64,000 nt of DNA from Bizionia saleffrena (GTDB lineage Bacteria; Bacteroidota; Bacteroidia; Flavobacteriales; Flavobacteriaceae), in contig NZ_VSKM01000009.1 in assembly GCF_008086175.1 (NCBI RefSeq), positions 1-64,000 of the forward strand. Reading direction: 5' to 3'. Every line of letters starts with the position of its first letter. Position 1 is the stretch's first letter. The notes beneath the pieces were generated by a model, which was given only the letters and a program-made list of their open reading frames with translations, ran no database searches and was not told the origin of the DNA. Shown piece by piece: positions 7,749 to 15,743 of the stretch. Made by a program: the position numbers and the translations under genes.

Positions 7749-8864
7749 TTATTTCTTCAGTTTCTTGATCTCGGGAACAATATATTCATTTAACAAAACT
7801 GTTGTTTGGTTATGAGAATTCATTCCGCCATTATAGAACGTGCTTGTCAAAACAACAACTAAATTTAATTCTGGGAAAATGGCAATTTTATTTCCGCCTG
7901 TTCCAGACATAAAACTTGCTTTTACCTTTTCTTCTTTTCCAAATTCCGATAACCACCATAAATATCCATATTCATAATCGAACATTCCAACTTCAGAATG
8001 TGGCTTGGTCGATTTAGAAACAAAATCAGCTGTAATTATTTGCTCATTATTCCATTTTCCATCGTTTAAGTATAACTGACCAATTTTAAGTAAATCCCTA
8101 CTTCTTAATCCCAATCCGCCACCAGTCATTGGTAATCCTGTTGGTGTAATTTGCCAATGATAATCTGTAATTCCCAATTTAGAAAAAAGTGCTTTGTCAG
8201 CATAATTTTTTAATGAACCTGAAATGTTGTTGATTACATCGCCCAATACAACAACACCTGCTGTACAATAACTAAAACTTCGACCGTATTTTGTGTCTTT
8301 AGGTTTCGTTATCCATTCGGGAAACCCTTTAATTGGTAAATCCCAATAGAATTTAACCCAATCTTCGATTATATACATTTTTTCTTCTTGACCACGTGAA
8401 TTTTGGTCCCAATCGTTACATTCCAAAATTGAAGACATCGTTAATAAATCTTCAATCGTTATATCATCTTTTCTACTATCTGGATTTTGTAAATTTTTGA
8501 CCTTGGAATATTTGGATGCTTTTTCATCGACTGATTTTAATGAACCATCTTGAATTAAACTGCCAATAAGTGTTCCTGTTATAGTTTTGGTTGCAGAACG
8601 AGTATTATGTTTCGTGTCTATATTGTTATCGTTGTAATAATTTTCAAAGATGACCTTTCCGTTATGGGCAATTACAACGCTGGAAATTTCCTTAAAATCG
8701 CCTTTCGTTATTAGGCTGTCCATTTCTTGGATTTTTGAGCTGTTTTTCAAATGGTTTTCTGTTTTCCAGCCATCGTTGTTTTGGGTTGGCGTAAATTGAT
8801 TATTCTGTGCGTTTAAATTGAAACAGATAAGCGCAATTAATCCGAGAAGTTTAATTTTTTTCAT
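7749..8864 (-). CDS. Secreted serine hydrolase (class C beta-lactamase / esterase family)
   Basis: A 371-residue protein with a signal peptide (about 1-19, ending NAQ). The catalytic Ser-x-x-Lys is SATK (90-93) in NTRSATKTITG. The second motif is FSYCTAG (Tyr199-Cys-Thr in place of Tyr-Ala-Asn), and the C-terminal GTGGNK replaces the KTG box. This is the pattern of the broad serine hydrolase family that includes esterases, D-aminopeptidases and class C beta-lactamases. The divergent YxN motif makes true beta-lactamase activity doubtful. The gene is flanked on both sides by repeat family B and looks like a single-gene cassette. Confidence 0.85.
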   Translation of the reverse strand: MKKIKLLGLIALICFNLNAQNNQFTPTQNNDGWKTENHLKNSSKIQEMDSLITKGDFKEISSVVIAHNGKVIFENYYNDNNIDTKHNTRSATKTITGTLIGSLIQDGSLKSVDEKASKYSKVKNLQNPDSRKDDITIEDLLTMSSILECNDWDQNSRGQEEKMYIIEDWVKFYWDLPIKGFPEWITKPKDTKYGRSFSYCTAGVVVLGDVINNISGSLKNYADKALFSKLGITDYHWQITPTGLPMTGGGLGLRSRDLLKIGQLYLNDGKWNNEQIITADFVSKSTKPHSEVGMFDYEYGYLWWLSEFGKEEKVKASFMSGTGGNKIAIFPELNLVVVLTSTFYNGGMNSHNQTTVLLNEYIVPEIKKLKK

Positions 8865-8936
8865 TTGTTGATTTGATTGATGAATTTATCTATCTGACGA
8901 CAATGTTCAATTTTTGTTACGATTTTTTTTAATTGT

Positions 8937-9128
8937 GGCTAACGTCTCCGTATATGAAACGTAGCGTGTAAAAAGACGCTATCGTTTCGGATTATACACG
9001 AGCCGAATTTTTAAATTTTTCTTTTTATCTTTATTTTACTAAAAGCCAAATTTAAAAATTTGGCGGTCTTCGAAAATACACACAAACCTTTCGGAAAGCC
9101 TATATTAGCTATGTTTTATATACATTGT
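8937..9128. repeat. Dispersed repeat family B, copy 2 (intron insertion target)
   Basis: Begins TGGCTAACGTCTCCGTATAT, holds the arms GAGCCGAATTTTTAAATTTT and CCAAATTTAAAAATTTGGCG, then ACAAACCTTTCGGAAAGCC and TTTTATATACATTGT. The group II intron starts exactly after this last segment, so its 5' exon is the end of the repeat. The opening CGTATATGA...GCGTGTA also recurs near 33757. Confidence 0.65.
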
Positions 9129-9700
9129 GTGTGCCCAGTATGGGCATCTTTAACTTACAGCAAAGTAAGTAATTAATCTATAGGGTGCAAGTCCCTTATG
9201 CGCTGGGGTAACGCCTAGAAGCATTAGTAAGTCGCAAGGGTGGTAACTGCAAAGTTACATCTGAAGAAAGCGAGACTACAAAACTCGGTACTGACGAACA
9301 GAAACCGTATACAGAGGCCTATTTATTCGGGTAAGCAACCACATCATTGCAACGCCCAAAGAGTATCAAAAGGGTAAGTAGGTAGATACGGCAGGGATTG
9401 AGTGAAAGAAGATGTCAATACCTGGGGAGATCTCCAAAGTTACGAGTTGGCCTATTGGAGAAGTCAGCAGAAGTCATAGTACTTAAGGGAAACGAGGTGG
9501 GAGAAAAAGCCCATAGGACTCACAATTAAGGAAGGACGGAACAACGTTCTCTATTAAATTCGCATAGGAGCAAATTTTTGTAGCCTATGCTTAAAATAGT
9601 AGGTAGCTTCAATTGGTGTAAAGAGCAATTGTTGAGATGAACGTTGAACCGCCGTATACGAGACCCGTACGTACGGTGGTGTGAGAGGCGCACTGGCAAT
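9129..9700 (+). mobile_element. Complete group II intron lacking a reverse transcriptase gene
   Basis: It starts GTGTGCCC, the usual group II 5' sequence (GTGYG), and ends with domain V (about 9649-9685) and domain VI (to GGCAAT at about 9700). At about 572 bases there is no room for an intron-encoded protein: domain IV is reduced. The internal AGGGTGCAAGTCCCTTATGC and AAGGGTGGTAACTGC stretches are typical of domain I. The last 127 bases match window positions 1-127 exactly. Splicing and mobility would need a maturase supplied elsewhere. The exact 3' end is uncertain by up to 7 bases, because CATTCGA after it is shared by both copies. Confidence 0.8.
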
Positions 9701-9748
9701 CATTCGATTGTCAGCCGTCTACTCGATTGTGCAACGTACTTTTCGCGA

Positions 9749-10693
9749 TTATTTTATTCTATCCGTATATTTTTTCATTACCCAACCAGTTTCTTGCAAG
9801 TTGTCATTCGGATTTAGGTAGCTTACGTAAATCCATTTGTGATTAACATTAAGAACCACAAATTCAAATCCTTCGTCAAAATTCGCAATAACATTAGATT
9901 TTGATTTTGGCTTTAAAAATACTTTACACTTTCGATTAGTAATTCTATATTCCTTTTGTTCTTTTAATTTATTCTCAAAATTTGAAATATGCTTGGTTAA
10001 AGTATTTTCTATATCTTCTTTAGTTGCATATTCTGGTTTTGGCGTCCAGTTTCTTATTTCAGCTGTTATTGCTAAAATTAGACCGACCAAAGTCATTAAT
10101 TTCCAAAATATCACAGCAAATCCCTTATCCTGATTGTCAATTTTGATTTCAATCCGATTTAGAAAATTATTTAAAGTTTGAAAATTTTCATTAGATAAAC
10201 CTTCTTCTTCAATTATTCTATCATTAATGGAAACAACCTCTTCTGTAATTTCATCGAAATCATCTATTAAATCCCATTTTTTATGATATGATGCTAATTC
10301 AGCCATCTGCGTCGAAAGTGAGTTCATAGCTTTACTCAAATTAGAAACGTGCGCTGAATTCCAAAGTTGACTTGAGAGTGCGATAGAACTATTTAATTGC
10401 TCAAATATTTGTTGATTTTGATTAGTAATTGATTTTATTGCATCAAAAGCTGTATTCGGAATTTGAAATTGATTTCTTGCAATTGCCATATTAGAAATGG
10501 CTTGAACTGAATTAAGTAAGTTTGAATTTTGTACAGCTCCTTTTAAAAGTGCTTGTGTCATATTCATAGCTGAACTTCGTGTAGCCCAATCGTATGATTT
10601 CATAATATTAGCAACTGAATTATACGCATCAAATTGCTTATTTATTTTATCAGCAAAATTTGCGGTTTTTAATATTTCATTCAGTCCATTCAT
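9749..10693 (-). CDS. Membrane-anchored protein with C-terminal SH3-like domain
   Basis: A 314-residue protein without a signal peptide. Residues 1-185 are helical and rich in Asn, Gln and Ser with heptad-like spacing, a likely coiled coil. Residues 192-212 form the only membrane segment (AVIFWKLMTLVGLILAITAE). Residues 215-250 form a charged helix, and 253-314 resemble a bacterial SH3 domain (CKVFLKPKSKSNVIA... GWVMKKY). The gene sits between the group II intron and repeats of families C and A. The shape (cytoplasmic coil, one TM, small binding domain) is seen in some defence effectors, but no function is recognised. Confidence 0.65.
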   Translation of the reverse strand: MNGLNEILKTANFADKINKQFDAYNSVANIMKSYDWATRSSAMNMTQALLKGAVQNSNLLNSVQAISNMAIARNQFQIPNTAFDAIKSITNQNQQIFEQLNSSIALSSQLWNSAHVSNLSKAMNSLSTQMAELASYHKKWDLIDDFDEITEEVVSINDRIIEEEGLSNENFQTLNNFLNRIEIKIDNQDKGFAVIFWKLMTLVGLILAITAEIRNWTPKPEYATKEDIENTLTKHISNFENKLKEQKEYRITNRKCKVFLKPKSKSNVIANFDEGFEFVVLNVNHKWIYVSYLNPNDNLQETGWVMKKYTDRIK

Positions 10694-10730
10694 AGTTCAT
10701 TTTTGATGTTTTCGATGTTTTTCTCGTATG

Positions 10731-10763
10731 TTGCACAACTTAGTTTTATGAGCATAAAACCAA
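10731..10763 (+). repeat. Dispersed repeat family C, copy 1
   Basis: TTGCACAACTTAGTTTTATG followed by AGCATAAAACCAAT matches 34880-34915 with three or four differences. Here the end of the unit continues into a hairpin, AAACCAATG ... CATTGGTTT (to 10787). A related hairpin end occurs near 30840. Confidence 0.6.
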
Positions 10764-10865
10764 TGTGTTACCTTCTTCATTGGTTTGATATCTGCTAGTT
10801 CATAACCCAAAAAGGCTATTACCAATACATCTTAAATGCGCACAATAAGTGGCAACTATGCTTCT

Positions 10866-10937
10866 TTATTAGCGCACGTAATATAGAAATAACTTCTTCT
10901 TTATTGTTGTGAAAAATCGGAAATGAGAGGTAGGGGA
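10866..10937 (+). repeat. Dispersed repeat family A, copy 2
   Basis: Begins TTATTAGCGCACGTAATATA, then GAAATAACTTCTTCTTTATT and ends AAATGAGAGGTAGGGG. The unit is about 70 bases. It lies about 170 bases upstream of the minus-strand start of the SH3 protein gene. Confidence 0.65.
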
Positions 10938-11030
10938 GCATTTTTTTTGAAACAGTATGTTATCTGTTAAAATATATGTTGATACTTAGCGGTAGATTGT
11001 TTGTTATTTTTATCTACCATTACTATTTCA

Positions 11031-11303
11031 TTATACTTTTGAGTTTTTATGGCTTTTGACAAAAGTAGGTTTAGCTAATTCGTTGGCATTATTTATAATT
11101 TCTTTGTTAGTTAAAAATAATTCAATCAATAGAGGTATTTGGTTAAAAAACATTGATAAATCATTATTGGTTTCACCTTTTAAAAATGGCGCTTTAAATT
11201 TATGCTGATTGGTATCTGTTACGAGATCGCTTTTTAATTCAAATGTGTTTGGAATTTTTGCTTGGTTATATTTGAAGGAGTTTAAATACGTACTCTTCGT
11301 TGT
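11031..11303 (-). pseudogene. Orphan 3' gene fragment
   Basis: Minus-strand frame without a start codon encoding about 90 residues, including IPNTFELKSDLVTDTN, FKAPFLKGETNNDLSMFF and IPLLIELFLTNKEIINNANE, ending at TAA (11031-11033). Composition is clearly protein-like and typical of a C-terminal region, but a stop codon precedes it and no start is present. It is bracketed by repeat family A copies 2 and 3. The parent family is not recognised. Confidence 0.45.
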
Positions 11304-11367
11304 TTAGAGAAGAATTGAGTAATAACTCTATTGTTCGGGGATTAATATGTGAAGTAAACTAATAAAG

Positions 11368-11436
11368 ATTAGTACACAGTTTATAGATATTACTTATTCT
11401 TTATTATTGTAAAAATCGTAAATGAAGAGTAGGGGA
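11368..11436 (+). repeat. Dispersed repeat family A, copy 3
   Basis: TTAGTACACAGTTTATAGAT then ATTACTTATTCTTTATTATT and ATCGTAAATGAAGAGTAGGG. The same order of blocks as copies 2, 4 and 5, in the same orientation. Confidence 0.6.
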
Positions 11437-11569
11437 ATATTTATCCTTAATGACAGATTCTAAGCTTTGGAAATTAAATGAGTGAAGCTTTTTGCGAAAC
11501 AAAGGAATGGGTAAGTGCTGGAAGTGTGGAAACTATAATTGTTGATATAACCTCCAGCACATTGTTTTT

Positions 11570-12421
11570 CTATACTTTAGACCACTTCATATTTAACGCC
11601 CATTTAGTATGTTGCCCAATGTCATATTTTTTATTCTTATTAATAGAATCATGACCTAATGAATCTATTAGATTTGAACTTGCCCATTTTATTTTTGCTG
11701 AATCACCTTTCTTAAATAACACCTTTAATTCTTGTCTTTGTTCTGGTGTTGGAACTAAATCTAAGATATCATATTGCAAAATTTCATAACAATCGTCCCA
11801 TCCTGGGGTTCTTTTAATAGGTGTTAAAACTTTTCCTCTGTAATTATAATTAACATATGGAAAATTTTCTAGTGATAGAAAACTCTCTCCATCACCGACT
11901 ATTAGTTCTTCATAAAACTCTCTCCAATGACTAACTTCTCTATCTATGCCTTTATTAAACCAGTTTAAAAATTTTATTGCATTTTTAGCAGGTATGAATA
12001 ACGCAAAATCATCTTTCATAATACCACTATTTGGCAGCTTTGGATCATCCATCGCTCCAAAGTCTGTTTTTAATTTTGATCTTGTATCTTCCAGTATTTT
12101 ATACTTACCACCTACTAATTGAAAATGTCCATAATTGTTATTTTTAACTAATAAATATTTACCTTCAACTTCAATTCTATATAAATAAGACATTGAAAAT
12201 CTTATTTTTTTACCCCGTAGAGCCAAATATTTGCTAAAAATAGACACCCTTAACCTTTTTCTATTAGTATAGATGAATTCTAGTAGAAGTCCAATCAAGG
12301 TAAGTAAACCTGCTATACCGTACCATATTACTTCTTTCTGAAAAATTGCCCCTTCAAGTTTGGTATAGCCAATTATTATAAATCCTATAGCAATTAATGC
12401 TTGTATAATTTTTCTAATCAT
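11570..12421 (-). CDS. CBASS effector: two-TM protein with degenerate NUDIX-like domain (Cap16-like)
   Basis: A 283-residue protein. Two membrane helices lie at about 5-22 and 31-51, followed by a basic linker. The soluble domain has KYLLVKNNNYGHFQLVGGKY (89-108), the strand-turn seen at the substrate side of NUDIX domains, and REFYEE (167-172), which matches the core of the NUDIX box (REUxEE). The leading Gly/Glu spacing of the box is not conserved, so hydrolysis is uncertain. This fits the SMODS-associated 2TM-NUDIX effector class, which is thought to damage the inner membrane when a cyclic nucleotide binds. It is the last gene of the CBASS operon, and its ATG overlaps the upstream stop by four bases (ATGA). 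Confidence 0.75.
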   Translation of the reverse strand: MIRKIIQALIAIGFIIIGYTKLEGAIFQKEVIWYGIAGLLTLIGLLLEFIYTNRKRLRVSIFSKYLALRGKKIRFSMSYLYRIEVEGKYLLVKNNNYGHFQLVGGKYKILEDTRSKLKTDFGAMDDPKLPNSGIMKDDFALFIPAKNAIKFLNWFNKGIDREVSHWREFYEELIVGDGESFLSLENFPYVNYNYRGKVLTPIKRTPGWDDCYEILQYDILDLVPTPEQRQELKVLFKKGDSAKIKWASSNLIDSLGHDSINKNKKYDIGQHTKWALNMKWSKV

Positions 12422-13296
12422 ATTATTTCTGGGCTTGGTTGAACATTATTAATAACTTCTTTTAAAATTGAAAACGATATTGGTTTGTCTGGATAAGCAA
12501 TAGCTACAGCTTCTGGAAGCACCTTTAATCTAACATCAGAAAAAGAATATCCTAACTTACCGTCTTTAAGAGATAGTTTCGCAAGTTCACTTAATTCTTC
12601 ATCTGTTAAATCTAGACCTTTTAGGCTCTGAGTATATAATTCCTTATACTCTTCTTCGGTAGGGCGTTTAAACTCTAGAATGATAGCCGCTCTTCTTAAT
12701 ATAGCTTCATCAATGAAATGAAGTCTATTTGTAGACATAAAAATTATCGCTCTGCCTTCCATTTCTCTAACCTCATCAATTTTCTGAATCAGTGTATTTA
12801 CAGCAGCTTTTTCTTCTTGATGCATTTGACCTGTAGCTCTTGTTGTAGCAATAGCATCAGCTTCATCTATTAATAAAAAAGCTAAACGACGTTTACCTGC
12901 TTGAGCTTTTAATTCTGAAAAAGCATCATTTACTAGTTTACCCATTTCACCGTGCATACCTTCACCACGTACACGAGTACTTAGTTTTAAAAAGTACCCT
13001 TCTTTACCTAATTCTCTCGTCATTTTATCTGCAATGCTAGTTGCGGATATCGTTTTTCCTGTACCAGCATCGCCTGCTAAAATTATCAATGGATACTTGT
13101 CTTTTAACTGAGCAATGATAGGTAAATCTACTTTATGATATTTCTTACTCCAATCAGACAAACTTCCTTGATCTAGTAAAAGTTTTAAATTATTATAAAT
13201 TCTATCAAATTTTGTTTGAAACCCTACTAGACTCTCTGTTTGTTTTTGTACTTCCACACTAGGAAGTGTAATAATATTATCGAATATATCTGCCAT
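12418..13296 (-). CDS. cap6: CBASS TRIP13/Pch2-like AAA+ ATPase (Cap6)
   Basis: A 292-residue AAA+ ATPase: Walker A GDAGTGKT (75-82), Walker B LLIDEAD (141-147), sensor-1 STN (188-190) and arginine fingers RR (201-202). In type III CBASS the TRIP13 homologue unfolds the HORMA protein, pulling it off the CD-NTase and switching off second-messenger synthesis. The adjacent HORMA gene, with a one-base stop-start overlap (TAATG at 13296), supports this role. The C-terminal lid (about 215-292) is complete. Family assignment rests on motifs plus context. Confidence 0.85.
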   Translation of the reverse strand: MADIFDNIITLPSVEVQKQTESLVGFQTKFDRIYNNLKLLLDQGSLSDWSKKYHKVDLPIIAQLKDKYPLIILAGDAGTGKTISATSIADKMTRELGKEGYFLKLSTRVRGEGMHGEMGKLVNDAFSELKAQAGKRRLAFLLIDEADAIATTRATGQMHQEEKAAVNTLIQKIDEVREMEGRAIIFMSTNRLHFIDEAILRRAAIILEFKRPTEEEYKELYTQSLKGLDLTDEELSELAKLSLKDGKLGYSFSDVRLKVLPEAVAIAYPDKPISFSILKEVINNVQPSPEII

Positions 13297-13808
13297 TATT
13301 TAAAATTTGTTTTTTGTACTTCGTATGTTTTACTTCCATATAATTGTGCATTATCTGAACTTAAATGTGAAAACGACAAATCTTCTGATGTACTTGTCCA
13401 TTTTATTTCAAAATCAGCAGAAAGTTTACTTTTCTGATCGGTTGACAAATTATGCCAAGAATCTGTATAACTTAAGATAACTGACAAGTAAGTGTCTGCG
13501 TCTGCAGGCCAATCATAATTTTTACCTGCTCTATCACCTTCATTTGTATTACCATTATCATTAACCTTGAATTTTGCAGCCCGCAGTTGATAATCGGTGT
13601 TATTCCTTTTTAGAATTATGGTAACACAAGACAGGTATTTGTTTTCTGCAAGTTTAAGTATGTCTTTGCCTAACCTGTCAACATAATCTATATCCCATTT
13701 GCCAGTTCTTCTAGCAATCATTCTTATATCGGCTATACAGTTTTCGAATGTCTTGCGAATATCAGTAACTGTATATGTACTGGTTCTTGTAGTCGTGTTA
13801 TAACTCAT
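13296..13808 (-). CDS. cap7: CBASS HORMA-domain protein (Cap7-like)
   Basis: A 170-residue protein. The N-terminal TYTVTDIRKTFENCIADIRM and the following ARRTGKWDIDYVDRLGKDIL match the opening helices of bacterial HORMA family 1 proteins. The middle holds beta-strand segments, and the C-terminal stretch (about 140-170) would be the safety-belt region. In type III CBASS the closed HORMA protein binds and activates the CD-NTase. It lies between the CD-NTase (one base gap) and the TRIP13 gene (one-base overlap), which makes the call firm despite low motif strength. Only one HORMA gene is present, as in single-HORMA systems. Confidence 0.8.
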   Translation of the reverse strand: MSYNTTTRTSTYTVTDIRKTFENCIADIRMIARRTGKWDIDYVDRLGKDILKLAENKYLSCVTIILKRNNTDYQLRAAKFKVNDNGNTNEGDRAGKNYDWPADADTYLSVILSYTDSWHNLSTDQKSKLSADFEIKWTSTSEDLSFSHLSSDNAQLYGSKTYEVQKTNFK

Positions 13809-13809
13809 A

Positions 13810-14790
13810 TTATTTTATATTAAATATTGGACCGAATACAGATTTCCATTCATTAATGGTGTCACCTTCATTGTTTCTGTCTTGGGCTAGATTTAGAGTG
13901 TCAAATGCTTCCGCAGCTTTTTCTTTAATTTCATTCCATTTTAAATTGTTTATTTTCTTTCCCGCATTATTTTCATTATTGGTATCGTCAGCGATATAAA
14001 TAGCAGTGTCGTAGTAAGGAATCTTATTTATGGAGTGCGAGAAGCTTATGTTTGGAAAGGTTGATTCGCTTATGAATTGGAAAAATCTAATTATTCCCTC
14101 CTCTATATTAGTTTCAACTCCTTTATTAGTATCTAAATAGCCTACTATTAATTCAATTGCATAAGATGAAATTCCTCCTTCATTTTCGAAAGGCTTTAAT
14201 TCTTTATAATTCTTCCACCACTTTAATGCTCTTACAATTGATGTATAACTTGGATTAGCTTGTCTTAGACTTAATGAAAAATGAAGATGTTTTTCTACAC
14301 TTGTTATATATTTACCACCACCTCCACGCTGCGGTTGCCAAACATATTTTTCTGGACTACTTAGAGGAACGACTGGAACAATATCGACCTCTAAACCAGA
14401 TCCACTAAATCTTATTGTAATTGATTTTGTGTTTCCTTCAGCATCAACATCGTTATTTATATCTTTAGTAGGATATATTTCTTCAAGATATTTAACGATA
14501 TAATCATGAACTTTTTTAAGATCATTCTGTAAATTGTTATCGCCTGTAACGAAAAGCACTAAATCTATATCTATTGGATTGTCGCCTGTAGCTTTTAAAA
14601 TTGTTCGTTTTTTCCAAGAACCGGCAAGTAAATATTTAGATACTTTTATACCTGTACTTTCGTCATTTTTAATTTTGTCTTCTAATTTGGCTTTCAAGTT
14701 ATTAATCTGATCACGGTATTTTGACATATTTTCATTCTGTAGTTTTATTTTATCTACAAAATGACCTAATTCGGTGTTATTTAACTTCAT
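13810..14790 (-). CDS. cdnC: CD-NTase (cyclic oligonucleotide synthase, SMODS family, probably CdnC-type)
   Basis: A 326-residue nucleotidyltransferase. The helix-turn motif GSWKKRT (57-63) and catalytic acids D74-x-D76 (PIDIDLVLF) plus D136 (GLEVDIVPV) are all present. The long N-terminal helix (about 15-48) is typical of the family. The C-terminal helical domain contains ALKWWKNYKEL. Because a HORMA and a TRIP13 gene follow, the enzyme is most likely of the CdnC type, making a cyclic di- or trinucleotide when the HORMA protein engages a phage product. The clade is inferred from context. This is the first gene of the CBASS operon. Confidence 0.88.
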   Translation of the reverse strand: MKLNNTELGHFVDKIKLQNENMSKYRDQINNLKAKLEDKIKNDESTGIKVSKYLLAGSWKKRTILKATGDNPIDIDLVLFVTGDNNLQNDLKKVHDYIVKYLEEIYPTKDINNDVDAEGNTKSITIRFSGSGLEVDIVPVVPLSSPEKYVWQPQRGGGGKYITSVEKHLHFSLSLRQANPSYTSIVRALKWWKNYKELKPFENEGGISSYAIELIVGYLDTNKGVETNIEEGIIRFFQFISESTFPNISFSHSINKIPYYDTAIYIADDTNNENNAGKKINNLKWNEIKEKAAEAFDTLNLAQDRNNEGDTINEWKSVFGPIFNIK

Positions 14791-14860
14791 TTATAAGTTA
14801 GTTAGTTATTATACAGCATTTACAGCAGCTGATAGCACTACGAAAGAAAATAAGGATATT

Positions 14861-14890
14861 TTGTAGGGTGGAAGTAAGACACTATATTTG
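14861..14890 (+). promoter_or_regulatory. Bacteroidota-type promoter driving a small RNA
   Basis: TTG at 14861-14863, a 19-base spacer, and TATATTTG at 14883-14890 form a close match to the Bacteroidota sigma factor consensus (TTG ... TAnnTTTG). Transcription should start near 14897, running rightward, away from the CBASS operon. Confidence 0.75.
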
Positions 14891-14896
14891 CGCCAC

Positions 14897-14979
14897 AAAA
14901 TATGAAGTAGTATTCTTTACATTTTACTACTCACTTACAATTTAAAAGCCCTTCCGGTCGAATGTTGGGGCTTTTTTTT
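14897..14979 (+). ncRNA. Putative small RNA divergent from the CBASS operon
   Basis: Between a near-consensus promoter (14861-14890) and a strong terminator (AAAAGCCC 14944-14951 pairing with GGGGCTTTT at 14967-14975, then T run) lie about 80 bases with no reading frame of note. A second hairpin (AGTAGTA at about 14906-14912 with TACTACT at about 14925-14931) precedes the terminator. The layout, promoter, hairpin, hairpin terminator, is that of a free-standing sRNA. It starts 107 bases from the CD-NTase start codon. Its family is not recognised. Confidence 0.6.
14944..14979 (+). terminator. Terminator of the putative small RNA
   Basis: AAAAGCCC, a 15-base loop, GGGGCTTTT and a run of eight T on the plus strand. 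Confidence 0.8.
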
Positions 14980-15231
14980 ATGCTTTGTTAAGAGCAATTA
15001 TTATTCCGAAATAGTTAAAGGTTTCTTAATTTGACAAGGTGACGTTTTTGATAACTTATAAGTTATAAGTAGCAGATGAAAGGTTTTTTAATTCGTCGAA
15101 TTACGTTTTGATATTTTGTGTCATACTGACATAATAGCATATATTTTGTTCAACCTTGTTGCTAGCAATGTAACTATCTATGTTTTTTTATAATTTCATA
15201 GATTTATTTCTGTGAAGAGCTACTAACTGAG

Positions 15232-15657
15232 TTAATTGTTTTTTAAGTAAATTCCTGAAAAAGAACAATTAAGACCGTGATGAGCGAAGCAATCATTTTC
15301 AATTATTTCAACACTAATATTTTCTGAAAAAATAAATTTTATGCTTTGACAATCCTCTCCACTATAAATTGCTATTTTGTCTGATATTAATTTGGCGGTA
15401 CCAGAAAGTGAACCTGAACAGGGTCTATTGATATTCCAAGTTGTAATGTTGAATTTAAATAATTTAGTTTGAACTAATTCAATTGTTAAATTACCGGCGT
15501 TTTTATCTTGATACTGCCCCCCGTATTTTCTCTTAATTATATTATTATCAGATTTCTCAGATTTCTCAGTTTTATCTACACTTGGAATATTTTTCCTAGG
15601 CTCTGTTAAACACGATGTTAAAAGAATAAATAATACTAAACTACTTAAGTTTTTCAT
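15232..15657 (-). CDS. Small lipoprotein of unknown function
   Basis: A 141-residue protein with a lipoprotein signal: hydrophobic SSLVLFILLTSC with the lipobox LLTSC and Cys16 as the lipidated residue. After a charged linker (about 25-45) the mature part (46-141) is beta-strand rich and has four further Cys residues that could form two disulfides (GPCSGSL-like, EDCQS, NDCFAHHGLNC). It should sit at a periplasmic membrane face or on the cell surface. No family recognised. It stands alone between the small RNA and a decayed redoxin gene. Confidence 0.65.
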   Translation of the reverse strand: MKNLSSLVLFILLTSCLTEPRKNIPSVDKTEKSEKSDNNIIKRKYGGQYQDKNAGNLTIELVQTKLFKFNITTWNINRPCSGSLSGTAKLISDKIAIYSGEDCQSIKFIFSENISVEIIENDCFAHHGLNCSFSGIYLKNN

Positions 15658-15743
15658 TTTATAAAATTTTAATTTTTACTTAATAAATATAAATCAGATG
15701 TAGATCTAGTATGAAAACTAACTCCTTAATTTACTCATTTTTT

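Noticed and set aside
7749-8864. True class C beta-lactamase resistance gene
   Set aside because: Second motif is Tyr-Cys-Thr and the KTG box is changed; the broad serine hydrolase label is safer.
7603-9128. Calling an integron with attC sites
   Set aside because: No integrase gene of the IntI type and no canonical attC core were seen; only the layout is similar.
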